The notes under the pieces: model-generated
Database searches by the model: none
The model's input: the letters and a program-made list of their open reading frames with translations, nothing else
What the model was told of the DNA's origin: nothing
Source of the DNA: a virus
Reading direction: 5' to 3' (one strand)
DNA length: 21,728 nucleotides
IMG/VR virus record: IMGVR_UViG_3300036985_004302
Coordinates: 1-21,728 of that record
Program-made: the position numbers and the translations under genes
Shown: positions 1 through 8,444 of the stretch, piece by piece
Layout of the letters: each line of letters begins with the position of its first letter
Position numbering within the stretch: position 1 is the stretch's first letter

Positions 1-21
1 TGGCAACGCACATCTCCGCAG

Positions 22-50
22 TTCAATACTTTTAGGTTTATTGTTACAAT
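22..50 (+). promoter_or_regulatory. weak candidate sigma70-like promoter
   Basis: A TACAAT hexamer at 45-50 matches the bacterial -10 consensus at five of six positions, and 17 bases upstream TTCAAT (22-27) matches the -35 consensus at three of six. It lies just ahead of the methyltransferase gene, which has a purine-rich ribosome site (AGGGGGAA) before its ATG. The -35 match is poor, and AT-rich phage DNA yields such pairs by chance, so this is a weak inference. Confidence 0.2.
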
Positions 51-69
51 TCGGACATAGGGGGAAACT

Positions 70-1251
70 ATGATTATCCAAAGTCTTAAATCTTTGGCGG
101 TGCCAATTGATTCTTTGCAAGCCTTGCCTGGCAATCCACGCAGAGGCGATGTGGATGCAGTGGCCGCTTCGCTCTCACGCTTTGGGCAACGCAAGCCAAT
201 CGTGGTGCGCAAAGATGATGGCACCATCATTGCTGGCAATCACACTTGGCAAGCCGCTAAAAAACTTGGCTGGTCTGAAATCGCTGTGGCTTATGTTGGC
301 GATGACGATGTGACCGCGCAGGCTTATGCTCTTGCCGATAACCGCACCGCCGAACTTGGCGACTATGATGATGAATTACTAAAACAGTTAATTGAATCAG
401 TTGGCAGTGTTGACCTAGACCTTCTCAAAGATACTGGTTGGTCACAAGATGCAGTTGAAGAATTGCTAACCAAGATTGAATCAGAAAATCCCAAAGTTAT
501 TGACGAAGATGAAGTGCCAGAAGTTCCAGTTGAACCAAAAACAAAACTTGGTGACCTGTATCACTTAGGCCGTCACCGCTTGTTGTGTGGCGATAGCACT
601 GATGAGGAAACTGTCGCTCGTCTAATGGATGGCGCAAAGGCAGATATGGTTTTTACTGACCCGCCTTATGGAATCAACTATCAAGCAAGACAAAATCAAG
701 ACAAAATTGCAAACGATGGTGACATTGAAACTGCAAAAAATGTTTTTATCAAATCAAGCAAATTTTACAAAGAAGCAAAAACAATTTTTATATGTTGTGA
801 CTGGCGTTCAATTTCTTTCGTTATTGAAAGTTTAGAAAAAAATAAAATGAAACCATCAGCGACAATTGTTTGGGATAAAGGTAGGCCTGTTAGTGCTTTT
901 CAGAAATTTGGAAAATCCTATGAACTTATTGTTTATTGTGGTTCAAACAAAGGCCCATTAGTTATTTCGGATGTGTGGAAAGTTCAAAGAGATTTTGAAC
1001 CCAATCATCCAACTCCAAAACCCATTGCATTAATTGGTAACGCAATAGAAACTTCAAGTTTTAAAAATGATATTATTTTTGATTCTTTTGGCGGCTCAGG
1101 TTCCACTCTTATTGCCGCAGAGCAGACAGACCGCACCTGCTATATGATGGAACTAGACCCTAAATACTGCGATGTCATTATCCAGCGATGGGAAACTTTG
1201 ACGGGCGAGAAAGCCGTGTTGGTAAGCAATGCCGAATCCACCAAAGCCTAA
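70..1251 (+). CDS. ParB-like domain / DNA methyltransferase fusion
   Basis: Predicted DNA adenine-N6 or cytosine-N4 methyltransferase carrying an N-terminal ParB/Sulfiredoxin-like domain (about residues 8-95, including GNHTWQAAKKLGW at 56-68, the counterpart of the ParB G-x-R-R/H box). The C-terminal half has the catalytic DPPY at 197-200, HPTPKP at 313-318, and the SAM-binding FGGSGS motif near 340-345. Catalytic motif before SAM motif is the beta-class order. An acidic linker (residues 143-158) joins the halves. The start ATG follows AGGGGGAA. Its end overlaps the small terminase by 23 bases, so it is translationally coupled to packaging. Such fusions are common in phages and are thought to protect phage DNA from restriction or to mark it; the target sequence cannot be read from the protein. 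The segment between DPPY and FGGSG is more AT-rich than the flanks. Confidence 0.9.
   Translation: MIIQSLKSLAVPIDSLQALPGNPRRGDVDAVAASLSRFGQRKPIVVRKDDGTIIAGNHTWQAAKKLGWSEIAVAYVGDDDVTAQAYALADNRTAELGDYDDELLKQLIESVGSVDLDLLKDTGWSQDAVEELLTKIESENPKVIDEDEVPEVPVEPKTKLGDLYHLGRHRLLCGDSTDEETVARLMDGAKADMVFTDPPYGINYQARQNQDKIANDGDIETAKNVFIKSSKFYKEAKTIFICCDWRSISFVIESLEKNKMKPSATIVWDKGRPVSAFQKFGKSYELIVYCGSNKGPLVISDVWKVQRDFEPNHPTPKPIALIGNAIETSSFKNDIIFDSFGGSGSTLIAAEQTDRTCYMMELDPKYCDVIIQRWETLTGEKAVLVSNAESTKA
670..1085 (+). other. AT-rich target-recognition segment of the methyltransferase
   Basis: Within the methyltransferase gene, the stretch after the DPPY codons and before the FGGSG codons is visibly richer in A and T, with many AAA, AAT, TTT and ATT codons. 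The flanking ParB and SAM-binding segments use more GC-rich codons such as CGC, GCC and GGC. In beta-class enzymes this interval holds the target recognition domain. The contrast is seen directly; that it was swapped in by recombination is inference. Confidence 0.45.
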
Positions 1252-1672
1252 CGAGATTAAGCGCAAGACTGGCAACCCAGGCAAGCGGCGACTGCCATCG
1301 GCGATGACGGTAGTGCAAATGCCAATGGCGTTCAAACCGCCAGAGCCACCCCGCCCACTGGGGCCTGAAGGTTTGCGTTTATGGAATCGAGTATGGGATG
1401 CAGGCCGCGCCTGGGTTAGTCCAACTAGCGACATCGAACACGTTTTGATTATGTGCGAAACGATGGATGAGCGCAGTCAATTGCGCCTTGCAGTTTTGCG
1501 TGGCAGCGACTGGCGTGACCGCGTGGCACTTCGTTCTATTGATAACCAACTTGCATCAATGCTTTCAGCCCTTGGATTTAATCCACTGGACCGTTCACGA
1601 CTAGGCATTGCCGAAGTTCAGGCGCAATCAAAAATAGAACAGTTGATGGCGCAACGTCGTGAAGGAAAATAA
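1229..1672 (+). CDS. terminase small subunit (P27-like)
   Basis: Probable small subunit of the packaging motor, which recognises phage DNA and hands it to the large subunit. The 147-residue protein opens with a basic, proline-rich segment (KRKTGNPGKRRLP at residues 11-23) typical of P27-family phage small terminases, followed by the family-like PRPLGPEGLRLWNRVW (41-56) and a helical C-terminal half that could oligomerise. It lies directly upstream of the large subunit, overlapping it by 14 bases, and overlaps the methyltransferase at its 5' end. The ATG at 1229 fits where family members begin, although no strong Shine-Dalgarno site precedes it, so translational coupling is likely. A helix-turn-helix is not obvious by eye. 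Confidence 0.85.
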   Translation: MPNPPKPNEIKRKTGNPGKRRLPSAMTVVQMPMAFKPPEPPRPLGPEGLRLWNRVWDAGRAWVSPTSDIEHVLIMCETMDERSQLRLAVLRGSDWRDRVALRSIDNQLASMLSALGFNPLDRSRLGIAEVQAQSKIEQLMAQRREGK

Positions 1673-3185
1673 ATTAAAGGGATGGCCACCGAAATACATC
1701 TCGGCAGTGTCACCCGACGAATATCAAGGCTCTCGCGGTGATGATGTCATTGACTTCGCCGAAGCACTTTGCAAGATAACTAAAGATTCAGTTGCAGGTA
1801 ATTCTGGCGAGCCATTGATATTCCGCGATTGGCAAAAGGAATTAACTCGCAATCTATTTGCTGTAAAAGACAATGGCAAGTTAAAACATAAGATTGCCTT
1901 GATTGGCCTTCCCCGCAAGCAAGGTAAATCAGCGTGGCTATCATCTGTGGCATTGGAACATCTAGTTCTTGGACCACAAGGTGGCGAGATTTATTCTTGC
2001 GCTGCTGACCGTGACCAAGCCAAGATTGTTTTTGGAACTGTCAAAGAGATGATTCGATTAGAACCTGAATTGCAATTCTTGCAGGTCTATCGCGATGCCA
2101 TTTACAATCCAAAGAATGGCACAAGTTATCGAGCGCTATCGGCTGAAGCATTTACCAAAGAAGGTCTATCCCCAACCTTTGTAGCCTTTGATGAATTACA
2201 CGCACAACCAAATCGTGAACTCTTTGATGTAATGTCACTGGCGATGGGTGCAAGACAAGACCCGATGTTGGTTGCAATTACTACTGCTGGTGTTAAAGTA
2301 GATTCAAGTGGTAAAGATTCACTTTGCTATGACCTTTACAATTACGGAAAACGAATTGTAAGCGGTGAAGTAAATGACCCATCATTTTTCTTTGCTTGGT
2401 ATGAAGGCAATGATTTAATTGATTATAGAACTGAAGAAGCCTGGCTAATTGCAAACCCAGGTTATGGCGACATATGTGCCGCCGATGACTTTGCCAGTGC
2501 AGTGTTGAGGACGCCAGAAGCAGAATTCAAAACCAAAAGGTTGAACATCTGGACATCTACTCAGACTGCCTGGCTTCCTTCTGGAACCTGGGAAGCATTG
2601 ATTGATAAAGAACGTGAACCAGAGCCAGGTGAAGAAGTTATCTTGGCATTTGATGGTGCGTTCTCTAACGATTCAACTGCTTTAGTTGCTTGGTTACTTG
2701 GTGGAGAAAAACCACACTTGATGGTTGTTGGATTATGGGAAAGGCCAAACGATGCAGACAACACTTGGCACGTTCCAGTCGCAGAAGTCGAACAAACCAT
2801 TATCAACACTGCACGCGATAGTCGCTTTAGTGTGCGAGAAATTGTTTTCGACCCTGCCAGATGGCAGCGAACATTTATGGTCCTCGACGAAGAAGGATTG
2901 CCAGTAGTCTCATATCCAAACAGCGCCGAGCGTATGGTGCCAGCAACTCAGAAGTTTTATGAAGCAGTTGTCAATGCTTCTTTTACGCACGATGGAGATG
3001 AACGCTTGGCACGTCATATGAATAACTGCGTGACAAAGCAATCTTCACGCGGTGTGATGGTTAGCAAATCAAATAGCAAACGCAAGATTGACGCAGCCGT
3101 TGCCAGCATCTTTGGCTATGACCGCGCCACTAGCGCCCCTGAAGCAAAGGCGCCAGTTCCAAAATTCTTTTCACTAAACCTGTAA
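1659..3185 (+). CDS. terminase large subunit
   Basis: ATPase and nuclease of the packaging motor; pumps DNA through the portal and cuts it. Of 508 residues, the N-terminal ATPase has a Walker A-like GLPRKQGKS (83-91), a Walker B with catalytic glutamate FVAFDELHA (174-182, D178-E179), and a coupling motif AITTAG (206-211). The C-terminal RNase H-like nuclease shows three acidic positions in usual order: D332 in FDGAFSNDST, D398 in VFDPARW and D478 in KIDAA. Length is normal for a full-length large terminase. The gene starts with GTG inside the small subunit gene and has no clear Shine-Dalgarno site, again pointing to coupling. All expected catalytic residues are present, so it looks functional. 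Confidence 0.95.
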   Translation: MKENKLKGWPPKYISAVSPDEYQGSRGDDVIDFAEALCKITKDSVAGNSGEPLIFRDWQKELTRNLFAVKDNGKLKHKIALIGLPRKQGKSAWLSSVALEHLVLGPQGGEIYSCAADRDQAKIVFGTVKEMIRLEPELQFLQVYRDAIYNPKNGTSYRALSAEAFTKEGLSPTFVAFDELHAQPNRELFDVMSLAMGARQDPMLVAITTAGVKVDSSGKDSLCYDLYNYGKRIVSGEVNDPSFFFAWYEGNDLIDYRTEEAWLIANPGYGDICAADDFASAVLRTPEAEFKTKRLNIWTSTQTAWLPSGTWEALIDKEREPEPGEEVILAFDGAFSNDSTALVAWLLGGEKPHLMVVGLWERPNDADNTWHVPVAEVEQTIINTARDSRFSVREIVFDPARWQRTFMVLDEEGLPVVSYPNSAERMVPATQKFYEAVVNASFTHDGDERLARHMNNCVTKQSSRGVMVSKSNSKRKIDAAVASIFGYDRATSAPEAKAPVPKFFSLNL

Positions 3186-3194
3186 GGAGTAACA

Positions 3195-3329
3195 ATGAAG
3201 AAAATAGATTGGGCAATCGCTGCTGAAGTTCTTGGCGTTGCGCTCTTTACCGTCGGGGTTGCAATGATTTCACTTCCGCTAGCGTTAATTGCTCTTGGCG
3301 GATTCCTAGTCTGGGCAACGGAGAAGTAA
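3195..3329 (+). CDS. small single-pass membrane protein
   Basis: A 44-residue protein with a charged N-terminus (MKKIDW), a long hydrophobic stretch across about residues 8-41 that could form one transmembrane helix or a tight hairpin, and a charged end (ATEK). A good ribosome site (AAGGAG) sits six bases before the ATG, and the stop TAA overlaps the next ATG by one base, so it is well placed in the operon. No family is recognised. It could be a membrane-acting accessory protein, but nothing in the sequence shows its role. The length, ribosome site and coupling make it likely to be a real gene. Confidence 0.65.
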   Translation: MKKIDWAIAAEVLGVALFTVGVAMISLPLALIALGGFLVWATEK

Positions 3330-3679
3330 TGACTGCTGGTATTTACAATTTTACAATAGACCAAGGTTCCAATTGGAACTTGAATGTTGTCTATAAAGAT
3401 TCCACTGGAACTGTAATAAATCTAACTGGCTACACAGCAGCGATGCAATTGCGTCAGAACTATAATTCTGACACTGCTGAACTGACACTTAACACTTCCA
3501 ATGGCGGCATTGTTATCACTGGCGCACAAGGTAAGTTAGTTTTATCAGCTACAGCAGTACAGACTGCTGCTCTTGATGCAGGCTTTTATGTTTACGATTT
3601 AGAGATTTCATCAGGCGGGGTTGTCACAAGACTTATTCAGGGTCAAATTACAGTTGCAGGCGAGGTAACCCGTGTCTAA
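3329..3679 (+). CDS. virion structural protein, BppU-N-like beta sandwich
   Basis: A 116-residue protein that is almost entirely predicted beta strand. Its pattern ([19 protein letters not shown], then [35 protein letters not shown]) matches a family of small phage proteins encoded beside tail fibre genes, whose fold resembles the N-terminal attachment domain of lactococcal phage BppU. Its likely role is to anchor or cap a fibre on the virion. The ATG overlaps the preceding stop (TAATG), and its last bases overlap the collagen-like gene, which supports assembly of the two products together. Family resemblance is from memory of sequence patterns, so the fold call is moderate. Confidence 0.65.
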   Translation: MTAGIYNFTIDQGSNWNLNVVYKDSTGTVINLTGYTAAMQLRQNYNSDTAELTLNTSNGGIVITGAQGKLVLSATAVQTAALDAGFYVYDLEISSGGVVTRLIQGQITVAGEVTRV

Positions 3680-5651
3680 TACAGTTGTCATTAACGAAGA
3701 TACAAACACCGTTGTCGTAAGCGATGTCGGTCTTGCAGGTCCCGTCGGTCCAACAGGTGCAACTGGTCCTGCTGGCGCAACTGGAGCAACAGGTGTTACA
3801 GGTCCAGTTGGTGCAACTGGTACTACTGGTCCACAAGGCTCAACAGGACCGACAGGTGTTACTGGACCAATCGGTGCAACTGGTGTCACAGGATTAACAG
3901 GCCCAACTGGTGTTCAAGGTTTAACAGGACCAACAGGTATCACAGGTCCTGTCGGTGCAACTGGAGTTGCTGGAGCGACAGGCTCAACTGGTCCACAAGG
4001 TATTCAAGGAATTCAAGGCGTTCAAGGAGATGTTGGCGCTACTGGTGCAACAGGTCCTCAAGGTAATGTTGGTGCAACAGGTCCTCAAGGTGATACTGGT
4101 TCAACTGGCCCAGTAGGTGCTACAGGTGCCACAGGTTCAATTGGCGCAACAGGTCCACAAGGTTCAACTGGACCTGTAGGTGCGACAGGAGCAACTGGTC
4201 CTACAGGTATTACAGGCTCGACTGGACCAACGGGTGCTACAGGGCCGCAAGGTGCTGGTATTTCTATTCTAGGTTCTTATGCAACACTTGCTGCTTTACA
4301 AGCGGCGCACCCAACAGGCAATGCAGGCGATGCTTATATTGTCGGTCCAGATTTATATGTTTGGTCTACGACATCATCTTCTTGGTTAAATGCTGGCGCA
4401 ATTCAAGGGCCAACAGGCTCAACAGGTCCTACTGGACCTATTGGTGCCACTGGCGCTACTGGACCAACGGGTGCTACGGGTGCAACTGGCGCTGCTGGTG
4501 CCAATGGCGGTTCAACAAGTTTATTTGATTACAACGCAGATACATCATCAACTTCAGGCGACCCTGGCGCTGGCGATATTCGTTGGAATAATGCAACGCA
4601 AATCAACGCCACTGTATTAAACATTGACCACTTAGACGTTGATGGCAATGATATTGATGTCTTTGTTGCGTTATTAAAAGCAGATGATTTCATAATCATT
4701 CAAGACAGAGATGTTCACACTAATTTTCAGAAATTCAAAGTTACAGCCGCAGCAACTATCCTTGGCGGTTATAGCACCGTTCCAGTAATCATAGATTCAT
4801 CAGGTGGCACTGGCACAACTAACTTCAGCAACTTTCAAGCCCTTGCATTATTGCTCATCAATGTCGGCTTAACAGGCGCAACAGGTCCTACAGGACCCGT
4901 TGGCGCCACAGGTCCAATCGGAGCCACAGGTTCAACAGGTCCAACAGGACCTATTGGCGCAACTGGACCACAAGGCGTTCAAGGCGATGTTGGAGCAACA
5001 GGACCAGTCGGAGCGACAGGACCAGTTGGTGCAACTGGACCAATTGGCGCAACTGGACCAACAGGACCAGTTGGTGCAACAGGCGCAACTGGAGTTGCTG
5101 GAGCCACAGGAGCAGTAGGAGCGACAGGCGCAACTGGAGTTGAAGGTGCAACAGGACCAACAGGAGCGCAAGGCGCAGTTGGTGCAACTGGAGCGACAGG
5201 ACCACAAGGAATTCAAGGCGTTCAAGGAGATGTTGGCGCTACAGGACCGATTGGCGCAAGTGGTGCAACAGGACCTGTAGGAGCAACAGGTGCAACTGGC
5301 CCACAAGGAATTGCTGGAGATACTGGAGCCACTGGTCCTACTGGAGTTGCTGGAGCAACGGGTGCGACAGGTCCACAAGGAATTGCTGGAGATACTGGAG
5401 CCACGGGTTCAACAGGTGCCACAGGACCAGCAGGTGCAACGGGACCAACAGGTGCCACAGGACCACAAGGAATTGCTGGCGATACAGGGGCAACAGGACC
5501 AGCAGGTGCAACAGGACCACAAGGAATTGCTGGCGCTGCTGGTGCAACAGGACCGACTGGACCAACGGGTGCAACAGGACCAACAGGTGCAACGGGTGCT
5601 ATTGTTGCAGATGACGACCAAAATATTATTGCAAATCAAGTATTTGGATAG
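3672..5651 (+). CDS. collagen-like tail fibre protein
   Basis: A 659-residue fibre protein dominated by Gly-X-Y repeats, mostly GATGPTG, GPQG and GPVG types, which form trimeric collagen helices. A short N-terminal anchor (residues 1-22, beta-rich) is followed by collagen 1 (23-194). A globular insert (about 195-245, with [12 protein letters not shown] and DLYVWS) separates this from short collagen 2 (246-279). A larger mixed alpha/beta insert follows (about 280-400), then collagen 3 (401-643), and the acidic tail [16 protein letters not shown]. Both inserts resemble domains seen in other phage tail proteins. It starts with GTG, overlapping the upstream beta-sandwich gene by eight bases. A stalk-like, host-facing fibre is the probable role. 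Proline hydroxylation is not expected in bacteria; threonine-rich Y positions could be glycosylated, and glycosyltransferases lie nearby. Confidence 0.88.
   Translation: MSNTVVINEDTNTVVVSDVGLAGPVGPTGATGPAGATGATGVTGPVGATGTTGPQGSTGPTGVTGPIGATGVTGLTGPTGVQGLTGPTGITGPVGATGVAGATGSTGPQGIQGIQGVQGDVGATGATGPQGNVGATGPQGDTGSTGPVGATGATGSIGATGPQGSTGPVGATGATGPTGITGSTGPTGATGPQGAGISILGSYATLAALQAAHPTGNAGDAYIVGPDLYVWSTTSSSWLNAGAIQGPTGSTGPTGPIGATGATGPTGATGATGAAGANGGSTSLFDYNADTSSTSGDPGAGDIRWNNATQINATVLNIDHLDVDGNDIDVFVALLKADDFIIIQDRDVHTNFQKFKVTAAATILGGYSTVPVIIDSSGGTGTTNFSNFQALALLLINVGLTGATGPTGPVGATGPIGATGSTGPTGPIGATGPQGVQGDVGATGPVGATGPVGATGPIGATGPTGPVGATGATGVAGATGAVGATGATGVEGATGPTGAQGAVGATGATGPQGIQGVQGDVGATGPIGASGATGPVGATGATGPQGIAGDTGATGPTGVAGATGATGPQGIAGDTGATGSTGATGPAGATGPTGATGPQGIAGDTGATGPAGATGPQGIAGAAGATGPTGPTGATGPTGATGAIVADDDQNIIANQVFG
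3738..5600 (+). repeat. 9-base periodic collagen-coding repeat array
   Basis: DNA encoding the Gly-X-Y tracts repeats with a 9-base period (GGN NNN ACN-like units), interrupted at about 4256-4410 and 4510-4870 by the two globular inserts. Larger units are duplicated: the 17-base string CCACAAGGAATTGCTGG occurs at 5301, 5373, 5463 and 5517, spaced 72, 90 and 54 bases, all multiples of 18. This points to in-frame expansion and contraction by recombination or slippage. Long open frames on the other strand here are by-products of the periodicity. Confidence 0.85.
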
Positions 5652-5663
5652 AGGAGAAAAACA

Positions 5664-6017
5664 ATGGCAACATTTTCAAAGGTGCTACTTAGCGGCAGCA
5701 CACAAGGCAAAGGTATAAAAGTTGTTCAAACTGCAACTGCGGGAACAACCATTCACACTGCCGTTAGCGGAACGTCATCCATTGATGAAGTATGGCTTTA
5801 TGCTCACAACACTTCATCTGCTAACGTAAAACTTACCCTTGAGTGGGGTGAGGCAACTGCACCCGATGGACACATTGAAATCATTATTAACGCAGAAGGA
5901 ACTGGTTTGGTTCTTATTGCCCCAGGAATTCCTTTACAGAATGGATTGGTAATTAAAGCCTTTGCTGGAACTGCCAACGTCATCAACATTTTCGGTTATG
6001 TGAATCGAATTGCATAA
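5664..6017 (+). CDS. small virion-associated protein of unknown function
   Basis: A 117-residue beta-rich protein beginning MATFSKVLLSGSTQGKGIKV and including VWLYAHNTSSANVKLTLEWGE and PLQNGLVIKAFAGTANVINIFGYV. Small proteins with this pattern are common in phage structural modules, often next to fibre genes, and are usually called virion structural without a defined role. The strand content suggests a compact beta sandwich. A strong ribosome site (GAGGAGA) precedes the ATG, and the next gene starts on the base after its stop. Given its place between the collagen-like fibre and the glycine-rich protein, it may be a fibre-associated or capsid-decorating protein; both are inference. Confidence 0.6.
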   Translation: MATFSKVLLSGSTQGKGIKVVQTATAGTTIHTAVSGTSSIDEVWLYAHNTSSANVKLTLEWGEATAPDGHIEIIINAEGTGLVLIAPGIPLQNGLVIKAFAGTANVINIFGYVNRIA

Positions 6018-6965
6018 ATGAGTCGCTACGGGCAAAAGACACGGCTGACACAATTAGCAGACAACGCCAATCAAGTTGGCACGTGGTTTGGCGTAGTTGT
6101 CACACCTCCAAAAAATCGGGTTGATTTCCTTGTAGTCGCTGGTGGCGGTAGTGGAGGTAAGCCTGACGCAAACCTTTCTGCTGGCGGTGGTGCTGGTGGA
6201 CTTCGTTCATCGGTGACTGCAACAGGTGGTGGCGGTTCTTTAGAAACCACACTTATTTGTGCTTTGAATACGCCTTTTACAGTAACAGTTGGCGCGGGTG
6301 GAGCAGTTCAATCAACTAGTCAAACTGCAGGAAATAATGGGACGAATTCTGTCTTTGGAACAATCACATCAACTGGTGGAGGCGGTGGTGGTTCATCAAC
6401 CAATCCACCAACAACTCAAGGAGATGGAAAAACTGGCGGCTCTGGTGGTGGCGCAGGACAAAAATTATCTGGAACTTGGTCACCTGGAACAGTAGGTGCA
6501 GGAACTACCAATGAAGGTTTTGCTGGTGGTTTAGGAGTTGGAAATACTGTTGGCGGTGGCGGTGGTGGAGCAGGAGAAGTTGGCGACACTGATGGTAATG
6601 GACACGGCGGAGATGGTGTTGCAGTAGAAATTTCTGGTTCATCCGTTACTTATGCTGGTGGCGGTGGTGGTGGTTCAGGTACAACTGGCGGAGTTGGCGG
6701 CGCGGGCGGTGGTGGTAATGGCGGTTCAGGAGACCCATCAACAGGCGCTAATGGAACTGCAAACACTGGCGGCGGCGGTGGCGGCGGTCGCGGTGGTGCT
6801 GGCGGCGGTGGCTCAGGCGGTTCAGGAATTGTGATTCTTAAATACAGTTCAACATTAACTGCAACTTTTAGCGGCGGAGTAACACAAACCACAACCAATA
6901 ACGGCCTATTCAAAATTTCAACAATAACAGCTGCAGGCTTATCAGATACAGTTAGTTGGTCATAA
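6018..6965 (+). CDS. glycine-rich adhesin-like tail protein
   Basis: A 315-residue protein with runs of glycine. After an N-terminal segment (1-33), VDFLVVAGGGSGG opens the glycine-rich body (about 34-280), made of short strand units separated by GGGGGG stretches. A beta-rich end follows (GIVILKYSSTLTATFSGG and onward). This matches the glycine-rich domain family of phage and bacterial surface proteins. In T-even-like phage S16 the gp38 adhesin uses a polyglycine type II sandwich to present receptor-binding loops, and a similar fold may apply here. The ATG abuts the preceding stop with no clear ribosome site, so it is probably coupled. A receptor-binding tip for the neighbouring fibre is the most likely role. 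It also resembles generic glycine-rich proteins of unknown function. Confidence 0.72.
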   Translation: MSRYGQKTRLTQLADNANQVGTWFGVVVTPPKNRVDFLVVAGGGSGGKPDANLSAGGGAGGLRSSVTATGGGGSLETTLICALNTPFTVTVGAGGAVQSTSQTAGNNGTNSVFGTITSTGGGGGGSSTNPPTTQGDGKTGGSGGGAGQKLSGTWSPGTVGAGTTNEGFAGGLGVGNTVGGGGGGAGEVGDTDGNGHGGDGVAVEISGSSVTYAGGGGGGSGTTGGVGGAGGGGNGGSGDPSTGANGTANTGGGGGGGRGGAGGGGSGGSGIVILKYSSTLTATFSGGVTQTTTNNGLFKISTITAAGLSDTVSWS

Positions 6966-7342
6966 TGGCGCATTACGCATATTTAGATGAAAATAATATT
7001 GTCGTTGCTGTAATTGTAGGCAAAGACGAAACAGAGCTAATTGATGGATTAGATACTGAAACTTATTATGCTCAAGGAACTCCTTACACAGTTAAGCGCA
7101 CTTCATACTGGACTTACGGCGGTGTTCATTATGGAGATGATGGCAGTTCTGCATTTCGTAAGAATTACGCTGGTATCGGCTATGGCTTTGATGGTATTGG
7201 TTTTTTTGCGCCGCAGCCATATCCTTCTTGGACATTAAATCCTGAAACTTATTATTGGGAAGCGCCCGTACCTTATCCAAATGACGGCAAAGATTATGTT
7301 TGGGATGAAGCAACACTTAGTTGGGTAGAAGTTCAACCATAA
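6965..7342 (+). CDS. short virion-associated protein (marine/aquatic phage family)
   Basis: A 125-residue protein of a family common in aquatic phages: MAHYAYLDENNIVVAVIVG at the start, then YWTYGGVHYGDDG, RKNYAGIGYGFD and a C-terminal PYPSWTLNPETYYWEAPVPYP followed by VWDEATLSWVE. The repeated W/Y-rich beta strands look like a small carbohydrate- or fibre-associated module. The function is not established to my knowledge; members sit near tail fibre genes. I chose the ATG at 6965, which overlaps the previous stop by one base, over an upstream TTG at 6956 because family members begin with MAH. Confidence is high that it is a gene, low on function. Confidence 0.7.
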   Translation: MAHYAYLDENNIVVAVIVGKDETELIDGLDTETYYAQGTPYTVKRTSYWTYGGVHYGDDGSSAFRKNYAGIGYGFDGIGFFAPQPYPSWTLNPETYYWEAPVPYPNDGKDYVWDEATLSWVEVQP

Positions 7343-7361
7343 TCTAACATCGGGGGATGTA

Positions 7362-8444
7362 ATGAGATTTCACGTTGTGGCTCTGCCACATACGCAAGTA
7401 ACTAAAGAATTTGCAGGGTGCGCTTTCACCGAAAAAGTCAGACGCTTTTGCATAATGATGACTGGTCTTGGTCACGAAGTTTATCTCTACGCTGGCGAGC
7501 AAGTAGAAGCGCCAGTCACCAAACTCATCACCTGTATCTCAGAAGAGCGCCGCGCCGAGGCAGTAGGCAACAACCATTACACACAGGCATCCTTCGACAC
7601 CAGCGCTCTGCACTGGCAAATCTTTAACGCCAATGTGATTAGGTTGATGCAGAGCCACTTGCAACCGCAAGATTTTATCTGCCTCATCGGTGGGTATGCA
7701 CATAAGGCCATTGCCGATGCTTACCCAAACCACACTAGCGTTGAATTCGGTGTTGGATACGGTGGAGTCTTTAGCAAGTTTAGAGTTTTTGAATCATATT
7801 CCTGGATGCATTCCATCTACGCTGGTCATAAGAACCCGACAACAGTTGATGGTCAATTCTTTGATACTGTGATTCCAGGCTATTTAGAACCAGAGATGTT
7901 TCCACTCGGTGAAGGCAAAGGCGATTACTACCTCTTCATTGGTCGCCTGATTGAACGCAAGGGCTATCAGATAGCGCAAGAAGTCTGCGAGCGCCTTGGC
8001 AAGAGACTTATCTTGGCAGGCCCAGGCGAGCAATCAGGATATGGCGAGTTTGTAGGCTCAGTAGGTCCAGAGCAAAGAGCAGAGTTGATGGGAAATGCCA
8101 TCGCAACCTTTGCTCCAACGCTCTACATTGAACCATTTGGAAATGTAGTTATTGAAGCCCAAGCCTGTGGCACGCCTACTATCACAACTGATTGGGGCGC
8201 ATTTACAGAGAACAACATTAACGCTCTGACAGGCTACCGTTGCAGAACGCTGCAAGAGTTTATGGATGCAGCCGAAAACGTTAAAACACTAGACCGAAAG
8301 AAAATCAGAGAACATTCTGTTGGCCGATATGCGCTAGATGTTATCGCCAAAGAGTACGAAGATTACTTCCGCAAACTGCTAACCCTTTGGGATGGCGGTT
8401 GGTATCAATTAAGAACAGAAAAGGCAGGCAATGAGTCTATCTAA
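7362..8444 (+). CDS. GT-B fold glycosyltransferase (GT4-like)
   Basis: A 360-residue glycosyltransferase resembling the GT4 family of retaining sugar transferases. The N-terminal acceptor half is followed by a donor-binding domain from about residue 188: YLFIGRLIERKGYQ (190-203), RLILAGPG (215-222), and the EX7E signature EPFGNVVIE (257-265), whose first glutamate typically contacts the nucleotide sugar. ACGTPTI (268-274) and the acceptor-side TDWGAF also fit. The start follows a GGGGGA site. It lies directly after the fibre block and overlaps portal by 14 bases, so it is part of the late operon. The substrate cannot be read; virion protein glycosylation or surface-glycan alteration are both plausible. 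No membrane segment is seen, so it is cytosolic. Confidence 0.85.
   Translation: MRFHVVALPHTQVTKEFAGCAFTEKVRRFCIMMTGLGHEVYLYAGEQVEAPVTKLITCISEERRAEAVGNNHYTQASFDTSALHWQIFNANVIRLMQSHLQPQDFICLIGGYAHKAIADAYPNHTSVEFGVGYGGVFSKFRVFESYSWMHSIYAGHKNPTTVDGQFFDTVIPGYLEPEMFPLGEGKGDYYLFIGRLIERKGYQIAQEVCERLGKRLILAGPGEQSGYGEFVGSVGPEQRAELMGNAIATFAPTLYIEPFGNVVIEAQACGTPTITTDWGAFTENNINALTGYRCRTLQEFMDAAENVKTLDRKKIREHSVGRYALDVIAKEYEDYFRKLLTLWDGGWYQLRTEKAGNESI

Noticed and set aside
1-60. Open frame from the window edge to TAG at 58-60, possibly the end of an upstream gene
   Set aside because: Two of the three frames give short open tails here and nothing recognisable; with only 20 codons I cannot choose between them.
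3738-5600. Periodic repeats considered as a CRISPR array or tandem non-coding repeat
   Set aside because: The period is 9 bases, stays in one reading frame, has no spacers, and encodes Gly-X-Y throughout.
4900-5718. Long open frames on both strands across the collagen-coding repeats
   Set aside because: They are low-complexity products of the 9-base periodicity (Cys/Ser/Trp, Leu/Gln or Pro/Val/Ala repeats) and not independent genes.
6650-6973. Proline-rich open frame on the minus strand
   Set aside because: It is the antisense of glycine codons (GGC/GGT read as GCC/ACC), with no ribosome site or context.
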